A stretch of 20,623 nucleotides of DNA from Galbitalea sp036495225 (GTDB lineage: Bacteria > Actinomycetota > Actinomycetes > Actinomycetales > Microbacteriaceae): contig DASXNG010000177.1 of NCBI GenBank assembly GCA_036495225.1, forward strand, positions 1-20,623, in the 5' to 3' direction. Under the pieces are notes generated by a model, which had not been told where the DNA came from, made no database searches, and was given only the letters and a program-made list of their open reading frames with translations. The translations under genes and the position numbers were made by a program. Shown in pieces: positions 6,748 through 16,228 of the stretch (within the stretch, counting starts at the first letter, position 1; each line of letters starts with the position of its first letter).

Positions 6748-7115
6748 ATGAGCGGTCTAGGTGGTTGAGTAGCGACGCGTATCGCCGCTTCGCGAAACCT
6801 GGTTGAGCGTCCCGAAATGCAAAAAGCGGCATGGACGTGTGCGTTTGGCTGGTTCGGGAGGAGATTTGGCCGTTCTCGGGCTAATTTCTCCTCCTTAGGG
6901 GCGCATCTACCCCGAAAGTCCTCCCGAAGACGCACGTTCTGCCGGATCGGGGCCTCAAGAATGGACAAATTCTCCGGCAGAACGTGCGAAGTACCGAAAA
7001 TCTCCGACTGAGCGTGCACCGCCATCCAGAAACGGCCAAGATTCTGCGACACGGAGCCACAAGCAGATCAGTCCATGCCGCTTTTTAGCATTCGGAACGC
7101 TCAACCAATCAACAC
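6748..7115. other. Intergenic region between convergent tetR-type gene and prmC
   Basis: This 368-bp region is almost wholly occupied by the composite repeat element (6763-7106). The element ends 10 bp short of the prmC stop and begins 16 bp after the regulator's stop. I see no gene in it. Given the convergent neighbours, its hairpins may act as a two-way transcription terminator. Confidence 0.7.
6763..7106. repeat. Composite repeat element with terminal inverted repeats and internal hairpins
   Basis: The left end has GGTTGAGTAGCG (6763-6774), then a 36-bp arm at 6801-6836. The right end carries the same arm inverted (7106-7071), with 31 of 36 positions identical by eye. Similarity between the arms continues inward through TTGGCCGTT. 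Inside lie a hairpin with GGAGGAGA/TCTCCTCC (6857-6864 with 6887-6894) and a perfect 16-bp inverted repeat (6931-6946 with 6973-6988, 26-nt loop). No transposase frame is present. It resembles a non-autonomous MITE/REP-like element. I could not find a convincing target-site duplication. Confidence 0.75.
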
Positions 7116-7976
7116 CTAATGCCGCAGAGCCGTCGTCGCTCGATCACGACCGAGAAGGTCGCGGTGGGTGGCGACAGCAACCCAGCCGTCCGCGCGCAGC
7201 AGGTCGGCGATGGACTGTCCCTGCAACTCCCCGTGCTCCACCACGAGCGTGCCGCCCGGGTGCAGCAAGCGGAGGCCGGTCTGCGAGACCTGGCGCACGA
7301 CATCCAGCCCGTCCACGCCACCGTAGAGAGCAGTCGCCGGGTCGTGCAGCTGCACCTCGAGGTCGCGCGGGATGGCGTCCGCGGGGATGTATGGCGGGTT
7401 CGAAATCACGACATCAACAGTGCCGTCGAGCTCGAGCAACGCATCGGCGAGATCGCCCAACACCAGCGTCGCGTTGGTCGCGCCGGTGAGTTCTCGATTG
7501 CGCGTCGTCCAGGCGAAGGCATCCGCGGACACCTCGACAGCGTAAACCGCGGCGTTCGGCACCTCGGTCGCCATCGCAAACGCGATGGCCCCACTGCCGC
7601 TGCCCAGGTCGACTGCGATGGGCATCTCGGCTGGCACAGCGCGCAATGCGTCGATCGCGAACTGCGCGACTTGCTCGGTCTCCGGCCTCGGAACGAAAAC
7701 CCCAGGACCGACAGCGAGTTCGAGCGAGCGGAAGAACGCGACTCCCGTGATGTGCTGCAGCGGCTCGCGGCCGGCTCGGCGGTCGAGCATGGCGGTGATT
7801 GCGTCGCGCTGCTCCGGCGTGAGCTCGAGCCCGGTGATGGCGCGAGCCTGCACCTCTCCCCTGCTCATCCCAAGCACATGGCCGATGAGCAGTTCGGCGT
7901 CAGCCTCCGGCGAGGTGACGCCCGCCGTCGTCAGTTGCGCGATTGCCGCGCCACGAAGCGAGGCGAGATCGGTCAC
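7116..7976 (-). CDS. prmC: Peptide chain release factor N5-glutamine methyltransferase
   Basis: PrmC (HemK) methylates the glutamine of the GGQ motif in RF1 and RF2, using S-adenosylmethionine. The 286-residue protein has the N-terminal helical release-factor-binding domain (residues 1-75), the SAM site DLGSGSG (123-129) and the catalytic NPPY (193-196, in VISNPPYIP). The start is GTG at 7976-7974, overlapping the prfA stop in GTGA, so enzyme and substrate are translationally coupled. The stop (TAG, 7118-7116) lies 10 bp from the end of the repeat element. In the usual actinobacterial order sua5 would follow directly; here it is 4 kb further on. Confidence 0.95.
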   Translation of the reverse strand: MTDLASLRGAAIAQLTTAGVTSPEADAELLIGHVLGMSRGEVQARAITGLELTPEQRDAITAMLDRRAGREPLQHITGVAFFRSLELAVGPGVFVPRPETEQVAQFAIDALRAVPAEMPIAVDLGSGSGAIAFAMATEVPNAAVYAVEVSADAFAWTTRNRELTGATNATLVLGDLADALLELDGTVDVVISNPPYIPADAIPRDLEVQLHDPATALYGGVDGLDVVRQVSQTGLRLLHPGGTLVVEHGELQGQSIADLLRADGWVAVATHRDLLGRDRATTALRH

Positions 7977-9055
7977 AGTTCGGTGTCGCCGATGTCAGCG
8001 AGACGCGCTTCTTCGTCGAATCGGATGCACGACTCGATCACCGGCTCGAGAGCACCATTCATTACCTGGTCAAGGTTGTACGCCTTGTATCCGGTGCGGT
8101 GGTCGGCGATGCGGTTCTCCGGGAAGTTGTAGGTGCGGATGCGCTCAGAACGATCCATGGTGCGAATCTGGCTCTTTCGCGCGGCAGACGAGAGGGCATC
8201 CGCCTCTTCCTGCTGGCGGGCGAGGAGTCGAGCGCGAAGCACGCGCATGCCAGCCTCGCGGTTCTGGATCTGGCTCTTCTCGTTCTGCATCGACACGACG
8301 ATTCCGGTCGGCACATGCGTGATTCGCACGGCGGAGTCTGTCGTGTTGACCGACTGGCCACCGGGACCGCTCGAACGGAATACGTCGATGCGCAGATCGT
8401 TCGGGTTGATCTCGAGCTCTTCAGGCTCGTCAACCTCCGGGAACACCAGCACGCCAGTCGTGGACGTGTGGATGCGACCCTGCGACTCCGTCGCGGGCAC
8501 CCGCTGCACGCGATGGACGCCACCCTCGTACTTGAGGTGAGCCCACACGCCCTGTGAGGGGTCTGTCGCGTTCGATTTGAATGCGACCTGCACGTCCTTG
8601 TAGCCGCCGAGGTCGCTCTCGTTTCGATCGAGGATCTCGTATTTCCAGCCCTTGGACTCCGCGTAGTGCATGTACATGCGCAGGAGATCTGCGGCGAACA
8701 GCGCGCTTTCCGCGCCGCCTTCACCACCCTTGATCTCCATGATGACGTCTCTGCCGTCATCCGGATCCCGAGGGATCAGGAGACGGCGAAGCGCCTCCTG
8801 CGACACCACGAGGTGCTCTTCGAGCGATGGGACCTCTTCGGCGAACGCCTCGTCCTCGCGCGCAAGTTCGCGTGCGGCTTCGAGGTCTTCTCCGGCCTGG
8901 TTCCACGTCGCGTAGGCCGTCGCGATCTTGTTCAACTCCGCGTAGCGGCGGTTGATCTTCTTGGCCCGAGCTGCATCCGCGTGAACGGCAGGATCAGACA
9001 GCTGCTTCTGGAGATCCTCGAGCTCGGCCAGCAGCGTTGCTACTGACTCGAACAT
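7973..9055 (-). CDS. prfA: Peptide chain release factor 1
   Basis: RF1 reads UAA and UAG stop codons in the ribosomal A site and triggers peptide release. The 360-residue length is standard. The codon-recognition tripeptide PAT is at residues 187-189 (RVPATESQGR), which marks RF1 rather than RF2, and the catalytic GGQ is at 232-234 (SSGPGGQSVN), where PrmC methylates the glutamine. The coiled N-terminal domain (1-95) and the GEGGAES segment (111-117) are intact. ATG 9055-9053 is preceded by GGAGAG about 9 bp upstream. It follows rho by 163 bp and overlaps prmC by 4 bp. Confidence 0.97.
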   Translation of the reverse strand: MFESVATLLAELEDLQKQLSDPAVHADAARAKKINRRYAELNKIATAYATWNQAGEDLEAARELAREDEAFAEEVPSLEEHLVVSQEALRRLLIPRDPDDGRDVIMEIKGGEGGAESALFAADLLRMYMHYAESKGWKYEILDRNESDLGGYKDVQVAFKSNATDPSQGVWAHLKYEGGVHRVQRVPATESQGRIHTSTTGVLVFPEVDEPEELEINPNDLRIDVFRSSGPGGQSVNTTDSAVRITHVPTGIVVSMQNEKSQIQNREAGMRVLRARLLARQQEEADALSSAARKSQIRTMDRSERIRTYNFPENRIADHRTGYKAYNLDQVMNGALEPVIESCIRFDEEARLADIGDTEL

Positions 9056-9128
9056 TAGGTCGTGTCTCTCCGATGCGCGTCGAAGCGAGCGCGATCTGAT
9101 GGTGTGGAATGCAAGGCGGAAGAGGAGG

Positions 9129-9146
9129 TCGCACTGGATAGTGCGA
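9129..9146. other. Small hairpin in the rho-prfA gap
   Basis: TCGCACT (9129-9135) and AGTGCGA (9140-9146) form a perfect 7-bp stem with a 4-nt loop. There is no U-tract after it on either strand, so an intrinsic terminator is doubtful. It could be a processing or stability element between rho and prfA. Confidence 0.3.
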
Positions 9147-9218
9147 TCGACGATGACAACGCAGCAGGCCGCGCCATCAGGTCGTGCGCAGCCGACGGGA
9201 ATCGGAGAGACACGGCCT

Positions 9219-11157
<1,939 letters not shown>

Positions 11158-11165
<8 letters not shown>

Positions 11166-11220
11166 GAAAAATGGGTTCCTTTCGGGCTCCGAGCACATAA
11201 CTTCTCGGAGGTAAGCGCAT
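11158..11220 (-). other. Possible leader ORF overlapping the rho start
   Basis: An ATG at 11220-11218 opens a 20-codon frame (M-R-L-P-P-R-S-Y...I-F-R-D) whose TGA (11160-11158) lies eight bases into rho, within GTGACTGA. Its own ribosome site is weak. It could couple translation to rho or be chance; such short frames are common. Confidence 0.25.
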
Positions 11221-11338
11221 CGCAGGTTCGCTGGCCTGGTGCGGGAGAGCGCGGGGTATTTGTAAGCCCGGCACGCTTGCAGTTCAGATCCTGCGAGTTA
11301 GCGACTGCTAGATAAATTGCTACTCGGGCCGCTTTGGG
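11166..11338 (-). promoter_or_regulatory. Rho 5' leader region (thrB-rho gap)
   Basis: There are 173 bp between the thrB stop and the rho start. On the minus strand the region holds a 7-bp hairpin (CTCCGAG 11210-11204 with CTCGGAG 11193-11187, 10-nt loop) just before the AAAGGA ribosome site, and an imperfect hairpin near 11297-11330 (CGAGTTAGC/GCTACTCG) just after thrB. CTGAAC, 17 bp, TACAAA around 11250-11285 is a weak promoter candidate. Long rho leaders are used for autoregulation in E. coli; a similar role here is inferred. Confidence 0.4.
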
Positions 11339-12277
11339 CTAGGCCAAGGCTTCTACCGGGTGCGTAAGAACTGTAGCACCTTTGAAGTCGACGGCCAGCA
11401 TGAGGGTCTGCCAGGCGGTCGCAGCCGTGCGCTCGACGAGGTCTGCCGCAATCATCCGCTCGGCTGGATCGCTGCACAGCACGAGGATCGATGGCCCAGC
11501 TCCGGAGACGACGGCGGGCAGGCCGTTGTTCCGCAAAACCTGGATGAGCGCATCCGTCTCCGGCATGGCACTGGCGCGGTAGGCCTGGTGCAGTTTGTCC
11601 TCGGTGGCGACCAGCAACAGTTCCGGACTCTGAATCAGCGCGGCGATGAGCAGTGCGGAGCGGGAGACGTTGAAAATCGCGTCTTCGTGCGGAACGGATG
11701 TCGGCTGCAGGCTGCGGGCGAGCTTGGTCGACATGGTCGTCTCGGGCACGACGACGAGCGGAGAAACCCCGCGGTGCACCATGAGTTTCTTGTGCTGCGG
11801 GCCGGTCGGCGTCATCCACGCGATCGTGAGACCGCCAAAGAGTGCCGGCGCCACGTTGTCCGGGTGTCCTTCGAGCTCGGTCGCGAGTGCGAGCAGCTCC
11901 GTCGAGGAGATTTCGACGACTCCGTCGAGCAGCCCCTTGGCCGCCATGATCCCGGACACGATGGCTGCGCCGGATGACCCGAGCCCGCGTCCGTGCGGGA
12001 TGACGTTTCGCGCGCTGAGCTCAAGGCCAGGCAGTTGCTGGCCGAACTGTGCGAAGGTGTGGGCAATCGCCTGTACGACCAGGTTCGAGTCATCCAGCGG
12101 CACGTCGCCTTCGCCGACTCCGTGCACCGTGACCGTGGCTCCCGGGGCCTCGCGCACGGTTACCGTCAGTTCGTCGTAGAGCGACAGCGCGAGCCCGAGC
12201 GTGTCGAATCCCGGGCCAAGATTCGCTGAGGTCGCCGGAACCTTGACCGAGACCGACAGCCCGACGGGAAGTGTCAT
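11339..12277 (-). CDS. thrB: Homoserine kinase
   Basis: ThrB phosphorylates L-homoserine with ATP, giving O-phosphohomoserine for threonine synthase. The 312-residue protein has the GHMP-kinase features: PATSANLGPGFD near residues 14-25, the phosphate-binding PHGRGLGSSGAA loop (94-105), and the late SGAGPSILVL motif. The ATG at 12277 overlaps the thrC stop in ATGA, which fixes the start. Longer readings upstream run over thrC in another frame and are not credible. It is the last gene of the lysA-hom-thrC-thrB group, and rho follows after 173 bp. Confidence 0.95.
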   Translation of the reverse strand: MTLPVGLSVSVKVPATSANLGPGFDTLGLALSLYDELTVTVREAPGATVTVHGVGEGDVPLDDSNLVVQAIAHTFAQFGQQLPGLELSARNVIPHGRGLGSSGAAIVSGIMAAKGLLDGVVEISSTELLALATELEGHPDNVAPALFGGLTIAWMTPTGPQHKKLMVHRGVSPLVVVPETTMSTKLARSLQPTSVPHEDAIFNVSRSALLIAALIQSPELLLVATEDKLHQAYRASAMPETDALIQVLRNNGLPAVVSGAGPSILVLCSDPAERMIAADLVERTAATAWQTLMLAVDFKGATVLTHPVEALA

Positions 12278-13350
12278 GCCCGCGTCAAACCAAGCACGTC
12301 CGCAATGTGCGCCGTGTCGACGGGAACGACGGTCGGCTGTACCTCTGAGCCATCCGTGGTGCGAAGCGCCCACTGCGGGTCCTTGAGACCGTGACCTGTC
12401 ACGGTGAGTACGACGGTTGAGCCCTTGGGGATCTGGCCGGCCTCGCTGCGCTCGAGGAGCCCGGCGACGCTGATAGCCGATGCCGGCTCGACAAAGACAC
12501 CGACCTCAGCCGAGAGGATGCGGTGCGCCTCGAGGATCTTGGCGTCGGTGATGGCACCGAAGTAGCCATCGCTCACCTCACGCGCTTCCGTCGCGAGGTG
12601 CCATGATGCCGGGTTGCCAATCCGGATGGCGCTGGCGATCGTATCTGGATCTTTCACCACGTGGCCGAGCACGATGGGCGCGCTACCCGCCGCCTGGAAG
12701 CCGAACATGCGCGGAAGCCTGGTGGTCTCGTTGCGAGCGAGCTCCTCGCTGTACCCGCGGAAGTATGCGGTGTAGTTGCCAGCATTGCCGACGGGCACGA
12801 TGTGGAAGTCGGGCGCATCGCCGAGCACCTCGACAACCTCGAACGCCGCGGTCTTCTGTCCTTCGATTCGGTCGTTGTTCACCGAGTTGACAAGATGAAC
12901 CGGGTACTGGTCGGCGAGTTCGCGCGCTAGCTCGAGACAGTCGTCGAAGTTACCCTGCACCTGAAGCAACTCGGCGCCGTGCGCGATGGCCTGGGCGAGC
13001 TTGCCCATGGCGATCTTGCCCTCCGGCACCAGGACGGCTGCGGTGATGCCAGCGTGCGTTGCGTATGCGGCGGCGGATGCGGACGTGTTACCGGTCGAAG
13101 CGCAAATGACGGCCTTCGCGCCGTGCTCGACTGCCTTCGAGACGGCCATGGTCATGCCGCGGTCCTTGAACGAGCCGGTCGGGTTCATGCCCTCGAACTT
13201 GACCCAGACCTTCGCGCCGGTGCGCTCTGACAACGCTCGCGCGTTGATGAGCGGCGTTCCGCCCTCGCCGAGGGTGATGATCGGCGTGGCGTCGGAGATG
13301 TCCAACCGGTCGGCGTATTCGCGGAGCACTCCGCGCCACTGATTGGCCAT
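12274..13350 (-). CDS. thrC: Threonine synthase
   Basis: A PLP enzyme converting O-phosphohomoserine to threonine and phosphate. At 358 residues it is the short form typical of Gram-positive bacteria. The PLP lysine is K62 in GSFKDRG (59-65), followed by STGNTSASAAAYA, and the phosphate-binding glycine-rich loop is VGNAGNYTAY. ATG 13350-13348 lies 2 bp after the hom stop; the 3' end overlaps thrB by 4 bp. This matches the hom-thrC-thrB order of mycobacteria. Confidence 0.96.
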   Translation of the reverse strand: MANQWRGVLREYADRLDISDATPIITLGEGGTPLINARALSERTGAKVWVKFEGMNPTGSFKDRGMTMAVSKAVEHGAKAVICASTGNTSASAAAYATHAGITAAVLVPEGKIAMGKLAQAIAHGAELLQVQGNFDDCLELARELADQYPVHLVNSVNNDRIEGQKTAAFEVVEVLGDAPDFHIVPVGNAGNYTAYFRGYSEELARNETTRLPRMFGFQAAGSAPIVLGHVVKDPDTIASAIRIGNPASWHLATEAREVSDGYFGAITDAKILEAHRILSAEVGVFVEPASAISVAGLLERSEAGQIPKGSTVVLTVTGHGLKDPQWALRTTDGSEVQPTVVPVDTAHIADVLGLTRA

Positions 13351-13352
13351 GA

Positions 13353-14675
13353 TTACAATCCCTCAACTCTCAGAACGGACACGACGGCCCTCACAACGTC
13401 ACTCGATTCGAGTGTTTGAACAGTGGCAGCGAGTGCCGCCTCGCTCGCCTCATGGGTACCTATCACAAGGGTAGCGGTGGCGTCAGGATCACTTGCGCCA
13501 AGAACGCTCGCCGACTGGGTGAGGGTCTCGACCGAAACCCCGTGCTCGCTGAACAGGCTCGCGATGGCCGCGAGCACGCCGGGCTGGTCGACCACGCTGA
13601 GCGTGATCTGGTAGCGGGTTGTCACGCTCGAGATCGGCAGGACCGGAAGGTTAGCGTGCGTCGACTCCGCGACGCCCGGTCCACCGATGACGTGCCTGCG
13701 AGCGGCAGAAACCAGGTCGCCGAGCACCGCAGATGCGGTCTGCAGCCCTCCGGCGCCCGCGCCGTAGAACATGAGGTCGCCTGCGGCCTCTGCTTCGATG
13801 AACACCGCGTTGTTCGCACCGTGGACCGCCGCCAGCGGATGAGTGGAAGGGATGAGAGCCGGGTAGACCCGTGCGCTGACGCCATCCTCTCCGGTCGAGG
13901 CATCCGTGAGTCGCTCGCAGATTGCGAGTAGCTTGACGACGTAGCCGGCTTTGCGCGCCGAGTCGACCTGAGCCGCGGTCACCGAGGTGATGCCCTCGCG
14001 GTACACCTTGTCGAGCGGCACGTTCGTGTGGAACGCGAGGCCGGCGAGAATTGCGACCTTCTGTGCCGCGTCGTAGCCCTCGATGTCTGCGGTCGGGTCT
14101 GCCTCCGCGTAGCCCAGCTCCGTCGCGGTCGCGAGCGCGGCTTCGAGCGTCGAACCCTCCCGGTCCATGAGGTCGAGGATGAAGTTGGTCGTGCCATTGA
14201 CGATGCCGAGGATGCGCTTGACCCGATCGCCGGCCAGGCTGTCCCGCAGCGGACGGATGATCGGGATGGCGCCGCCGACCGCTGCCTCGTAGTACAGCTG
14301 TGCGCCGACCTGCTCTGCGGCATCGAAGAGCTCGGGGCCGTGCGTTGCGAGGAGCGCCTTGTTGCCCGTGATGACGTCTGCCCCCGAGTTGATGGCGTCG
14401 AGGATCAGCGTGCGAGCGGGCTCGAGGCCGCCCATCAGCTCGATGACGATGTCCGCGCCGTGGATGAGCGATTCGGCGTCGGTCGTCAGCAGCTCGCGAG
14501 GAATGGGTGGCGTTCGTGGGGCGTCGAGGTTTCGCACGGCAACGCCGATGAGCTCGAGGCCAGCGCCTGTGCGGCTTGCGAGTTCCTCGCCGTGTTCGAG
14601 CAGGAGCGACGCGACCTGGGCGCCGACGCTGCCACCGCCCAGCAGGGCAATGCGCAGATTGCGGTACTCGATCAT
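13353..14675 (-). CDS. hom: Homoserine dehydrogenase
   Basis: It reduces aspartate-4-semialdehyde to homoserine with NAD(P)H, committing carbon to threonine and methionine. In the 440-residue protein the nucleotide-binding loop is GGGSVG (13-18), the catalytic domain carries VNGTTNFILDLM and GYAEADPTADIEGYDAAQK, and a C-terminal ACT domain (about 350-440, with TLSVVDQPGVLAAIASLFSE) is present. In relatives the ACT domain gives feedback inhibition by threonine, so this enzyme is probably regulated allosterically. ATG 14675 overlaps the lysA stop (ATGA). Confidence 0.96.
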   Translation of the reverse strand: MIEYRNLRIALLGGGSVGAQVASLLLEHGEELASRTGAGLELIGVAVRNLDAPRTPPIPRELLTTDAESLIHGADIVIELMGGLEPARTLILDAINSGADVITGNKALLATHGPELFDAAEQVGAQLYYEAAVGGAIPIIRPLRDSLAGDRVKRILGIVNGTTNFILDLMDREGSTLEAALATATELGYAEADPTADIEGYDAAQKVAILAGLAFHTNVPLDKVYREGITSVTAAQVDSARKAGYVVKLLAICERLTDASTGEDGVSARVYPALIPSTHPLAAVHGANNAVFIEAEAAGDLMFYGAGAGGLQTASAVLGDLVSAARRHVIGGPGVAESTHANLPVLPISSVTTRYQITLSVVDQPGVLAAIASLFSEHGVSVETLTQSASVLGASDPDATATLVIGTHEASEAALAATVQTLESSDVVRAVVSVLRVEGL

Positions 14676-16141
14676 GTTGCCTCCAGTCCTCTGCGAACAC
14701 CGGTGTCGCGACGCAGCAGATCTTCTTCGTTCTCACGACGCACGAGAACGCGCGCGTGTCCATCCTTCACGGCGACGACGGGCGGCCTGCCGAGATAGTT
14801 GTAGTTGTTCGCGAGTGACCAGCAGTAGGCACCGGTGGCAGGCACTGCGAGCAGGTCGCCAGGGCGAACGTCTCCCGGCAGGTACTCGGCGCGAACCACG
14901 ATGTCGCCGCTCTCGCAGTGCTTGCCTGCGACGCGGACGAGGGCCGGGTCAGCGTGCGAAACCCGCGATGCGATGCGAGCGGAGTAGTCGGCACCGTAGA
15001 GAGCTGGGCGGATGTTGTCGCTCATGCCTCCATCGATGGAGACGTATTTGCGGTTTGCCGTATCGGTCGCTGAGTTCATCGAAGCGCCCCCTTCGACAAG
15101 CTCAGGGACCGTGGGGACAAGCTCAGAAACCGTAACGGTCACGTCCTTGATTGTGCCGACTTCATAGAGGGTCGTCGTCGACGGACCGATGACCGCCCGA
15201 CCGGGTTCGATGGCTACGAGAGGGATGGGCACGCCGAACTCGGCCGCGGCCGCGGACACGATGTCGGCGAAACGGGCAGCCAGCAGGTCAATCGGGAGCG
15301 CGACATCCGCGCTCGTGTAGGCAATTCCAAACCCGCCGCCCAGGTTGAGTTCCGGGATGGGCCCGCCCTCGAGGAGCCGTGCGTGAACGGCAAACAGCCG
15401 GTGAGCCGCCTCAGCGAACCCATCCGACTCGAAAATCTGGGATCCGATGTGCGAGTGCAGCCCCAGGAGCTCGAGGGATGGCTGGGACCTGATCGCAGCA
15501 ACCGCGTCTTCGACCTGGCTGAGGGCGATGCCGAATTTCTGATCCTCGGTCGCGGTTGCGAGGTACTCGTGCGTGGAGGCGTGCACTCCGACGTTGACGC
15601 GCAGCCGCACTCGCTGCACGACACCGTGCTCGGTCGCCGCGCGGGCGACCCGTTCTATCTCGATGAAACTGTCGAGGACGATCGCACCAATGCCGACACC
15701 GACGGCGCGGTCGATCTCTGCGACGCTCTTGTTATTGCCATGCAGTCCGAGTCTCTTCGGATCGACGTCTGCGGCAAGCGCGACCGCGAGCTCTCCCCCG
15801 CTGCACACGTCGATATTGAGCCCGGCAGCAATCATCCAGCGAGCGACCTCGGTGGAGAGGAATGCCTTGCCCGCGTAATAGACCGTGGCGGAGCCGCCGA
15901 CCCGCGCGAACTCGCGGTCAAAAGACTCCCTGATCTCCCGGGCGCGACCGCGGGCGTCCGCCTCGTCCACCACATAGACCGGCGTACCAAACTGCGCGAC
16001 CAACTCCGAAGCCTGCACGCCTGCGATCACGATTTCGCCAGTCGCGCTGCGCTGGGCATTCCGCGACCAGACCGAAGCCGCGAGCGCGTTAGCGTCATCT
16101 GGAACGGCGAGCCAGGCGGGGGCGAGCGGATTGGCGTACAC
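14672..16141 (-). CDS. lysA: Diaminopimelate decarboxylase with an in-frame insertion
   Basis: LysA decarboxylates meso-diaminopimelate to lysine, the last step of lysine synthesis. It is a fold-III PLP enzyme with the PLP lysine in YYAGKAF (K92), HSHIGSQIF, the phosphate loop NLGGGFGIAY, EPGRA, and the substrate motif CESGD (409-413). I start at GTG 16141 (V-Y-A-N-P-L-A-P-A-W), where similarity to relatives seems to begin. ATG 16198 and GTG 16159 are in frame but add 19 or 6 unusual residues, and no start has a strong ribosome site. Residues about 336-362, between GTIKDVTV and KYVSIDGGMSDN, form an insertion with a 7-residue near-repeat (SELVPTV, PELVEGG) coded by an intergenic-repeat-like sequence. 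It falls between conserved blocks, so activity is probably kept. Confidence 0.94.
   Translation of the reverse strand: MYANPLAPAWLAVPDDANALAASVWSRNAQRSATGEIVIAGVQASELVAQFGTPVYVVDEADARGRAREIRESFDREFARVGGSATVYYAGKAFLSTEVARWMIAAGLNIDVCSGGELAVALAADVDPKRLGLHGNNKSVAEIDRAVGVGIGAIVLDSFIEIERVARAATEHGVVQRVRLRVNVGVHASTHEYLATATEDQKFGIALSQVEDAVAAIRSQPSLELLGLHSHIGSQIFESDGFAEAAHRLFAVHARLLEGGPIPELNLGGGFGIAYTSADVALPIDLLAARFADIVSAAAAEFGVPIPLVAIEPGRAVIGPSTTTLYEVGTIKDVTVTVSELVPTVPELVEGGASMNSATDTANRKYVSIDGGMSDNIRPALYGADYSARIASRVSHADPALVRVAGKHCESGDIVVRAEYLPGDVRPGDLLAVPATGAYCWSLANNYNYLGRPPVVAVKDGHARVLVRRENEEDLLRRDTGVRRGLEAT
15086..15132. repeat. Palindromic intergenic-type repeat inserted within lysA
   Basis: The plus strand has CCCTTCGACAAGCTCAGGG around 15088-15106, a motif I recognise as a very widespread intergenic palindromic repeat in bacteria. 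A diverged second unit follows: 15091-15111 and 15112-15132 are 21-bp tandem near-copies sharing GACAAGCTCAG and ending ACCG. The 21-bp period keeps the lysA frame. Confidence 0.65.
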
Positions 16142-16204
16142 GGTTTTTCTTGACCTCACGAAAAGCACGAGTGGGTGAGGCTGATGAGCCCCGTTCATAG
16201 TACC

Positions 16205-16222
16205 GACCCGCGCGAGCGGGTC
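16205..16222. terminator. Hairpin between the DUF2993 gene and lysA
   Basis: GACCCGC (16205-16211) and GCGGGTC (16216-16222) pair perfectly around a 4-nt loop, seven bases after the DUF2993 gene stop on the minus strand. There is no U-run, so it is at best a weak or Rho-assisted terminator; it may instead protect the mRNA end or damp expression into lysA. Confidence 0.4.
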
Positions 16223-16228
16223 CGTCCG

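Noticed and set aside
6462..7052. Minus-strand frame (196 codons) running through the repeat element into the regulator
   Set aside because: Half of it is repeat DNA and half is antisense to the TetR gene; no family resemblance.
7119..8132. Long plus-strand open frame of 337 codons opposite prmC and prfA
   Set aside because: It is antisense to two clearly identified genes, its translation is rich in Arg/His/Asp with no domain, and high GC makes such shadow frames common.
9129..9146. Intrinsic terminator for rho
   Set aside because: The stem is only 7 bp and no U-tract follows on the minus strand; kept only as a weak structural feature.
11166..11198. ATG at 11198 as the rho start
   Set aside because: It would add MCSEPERNPFF with no good ribosome site; the GTG at 11165 has AAAGGA upstream and gives the expected N-terminus.
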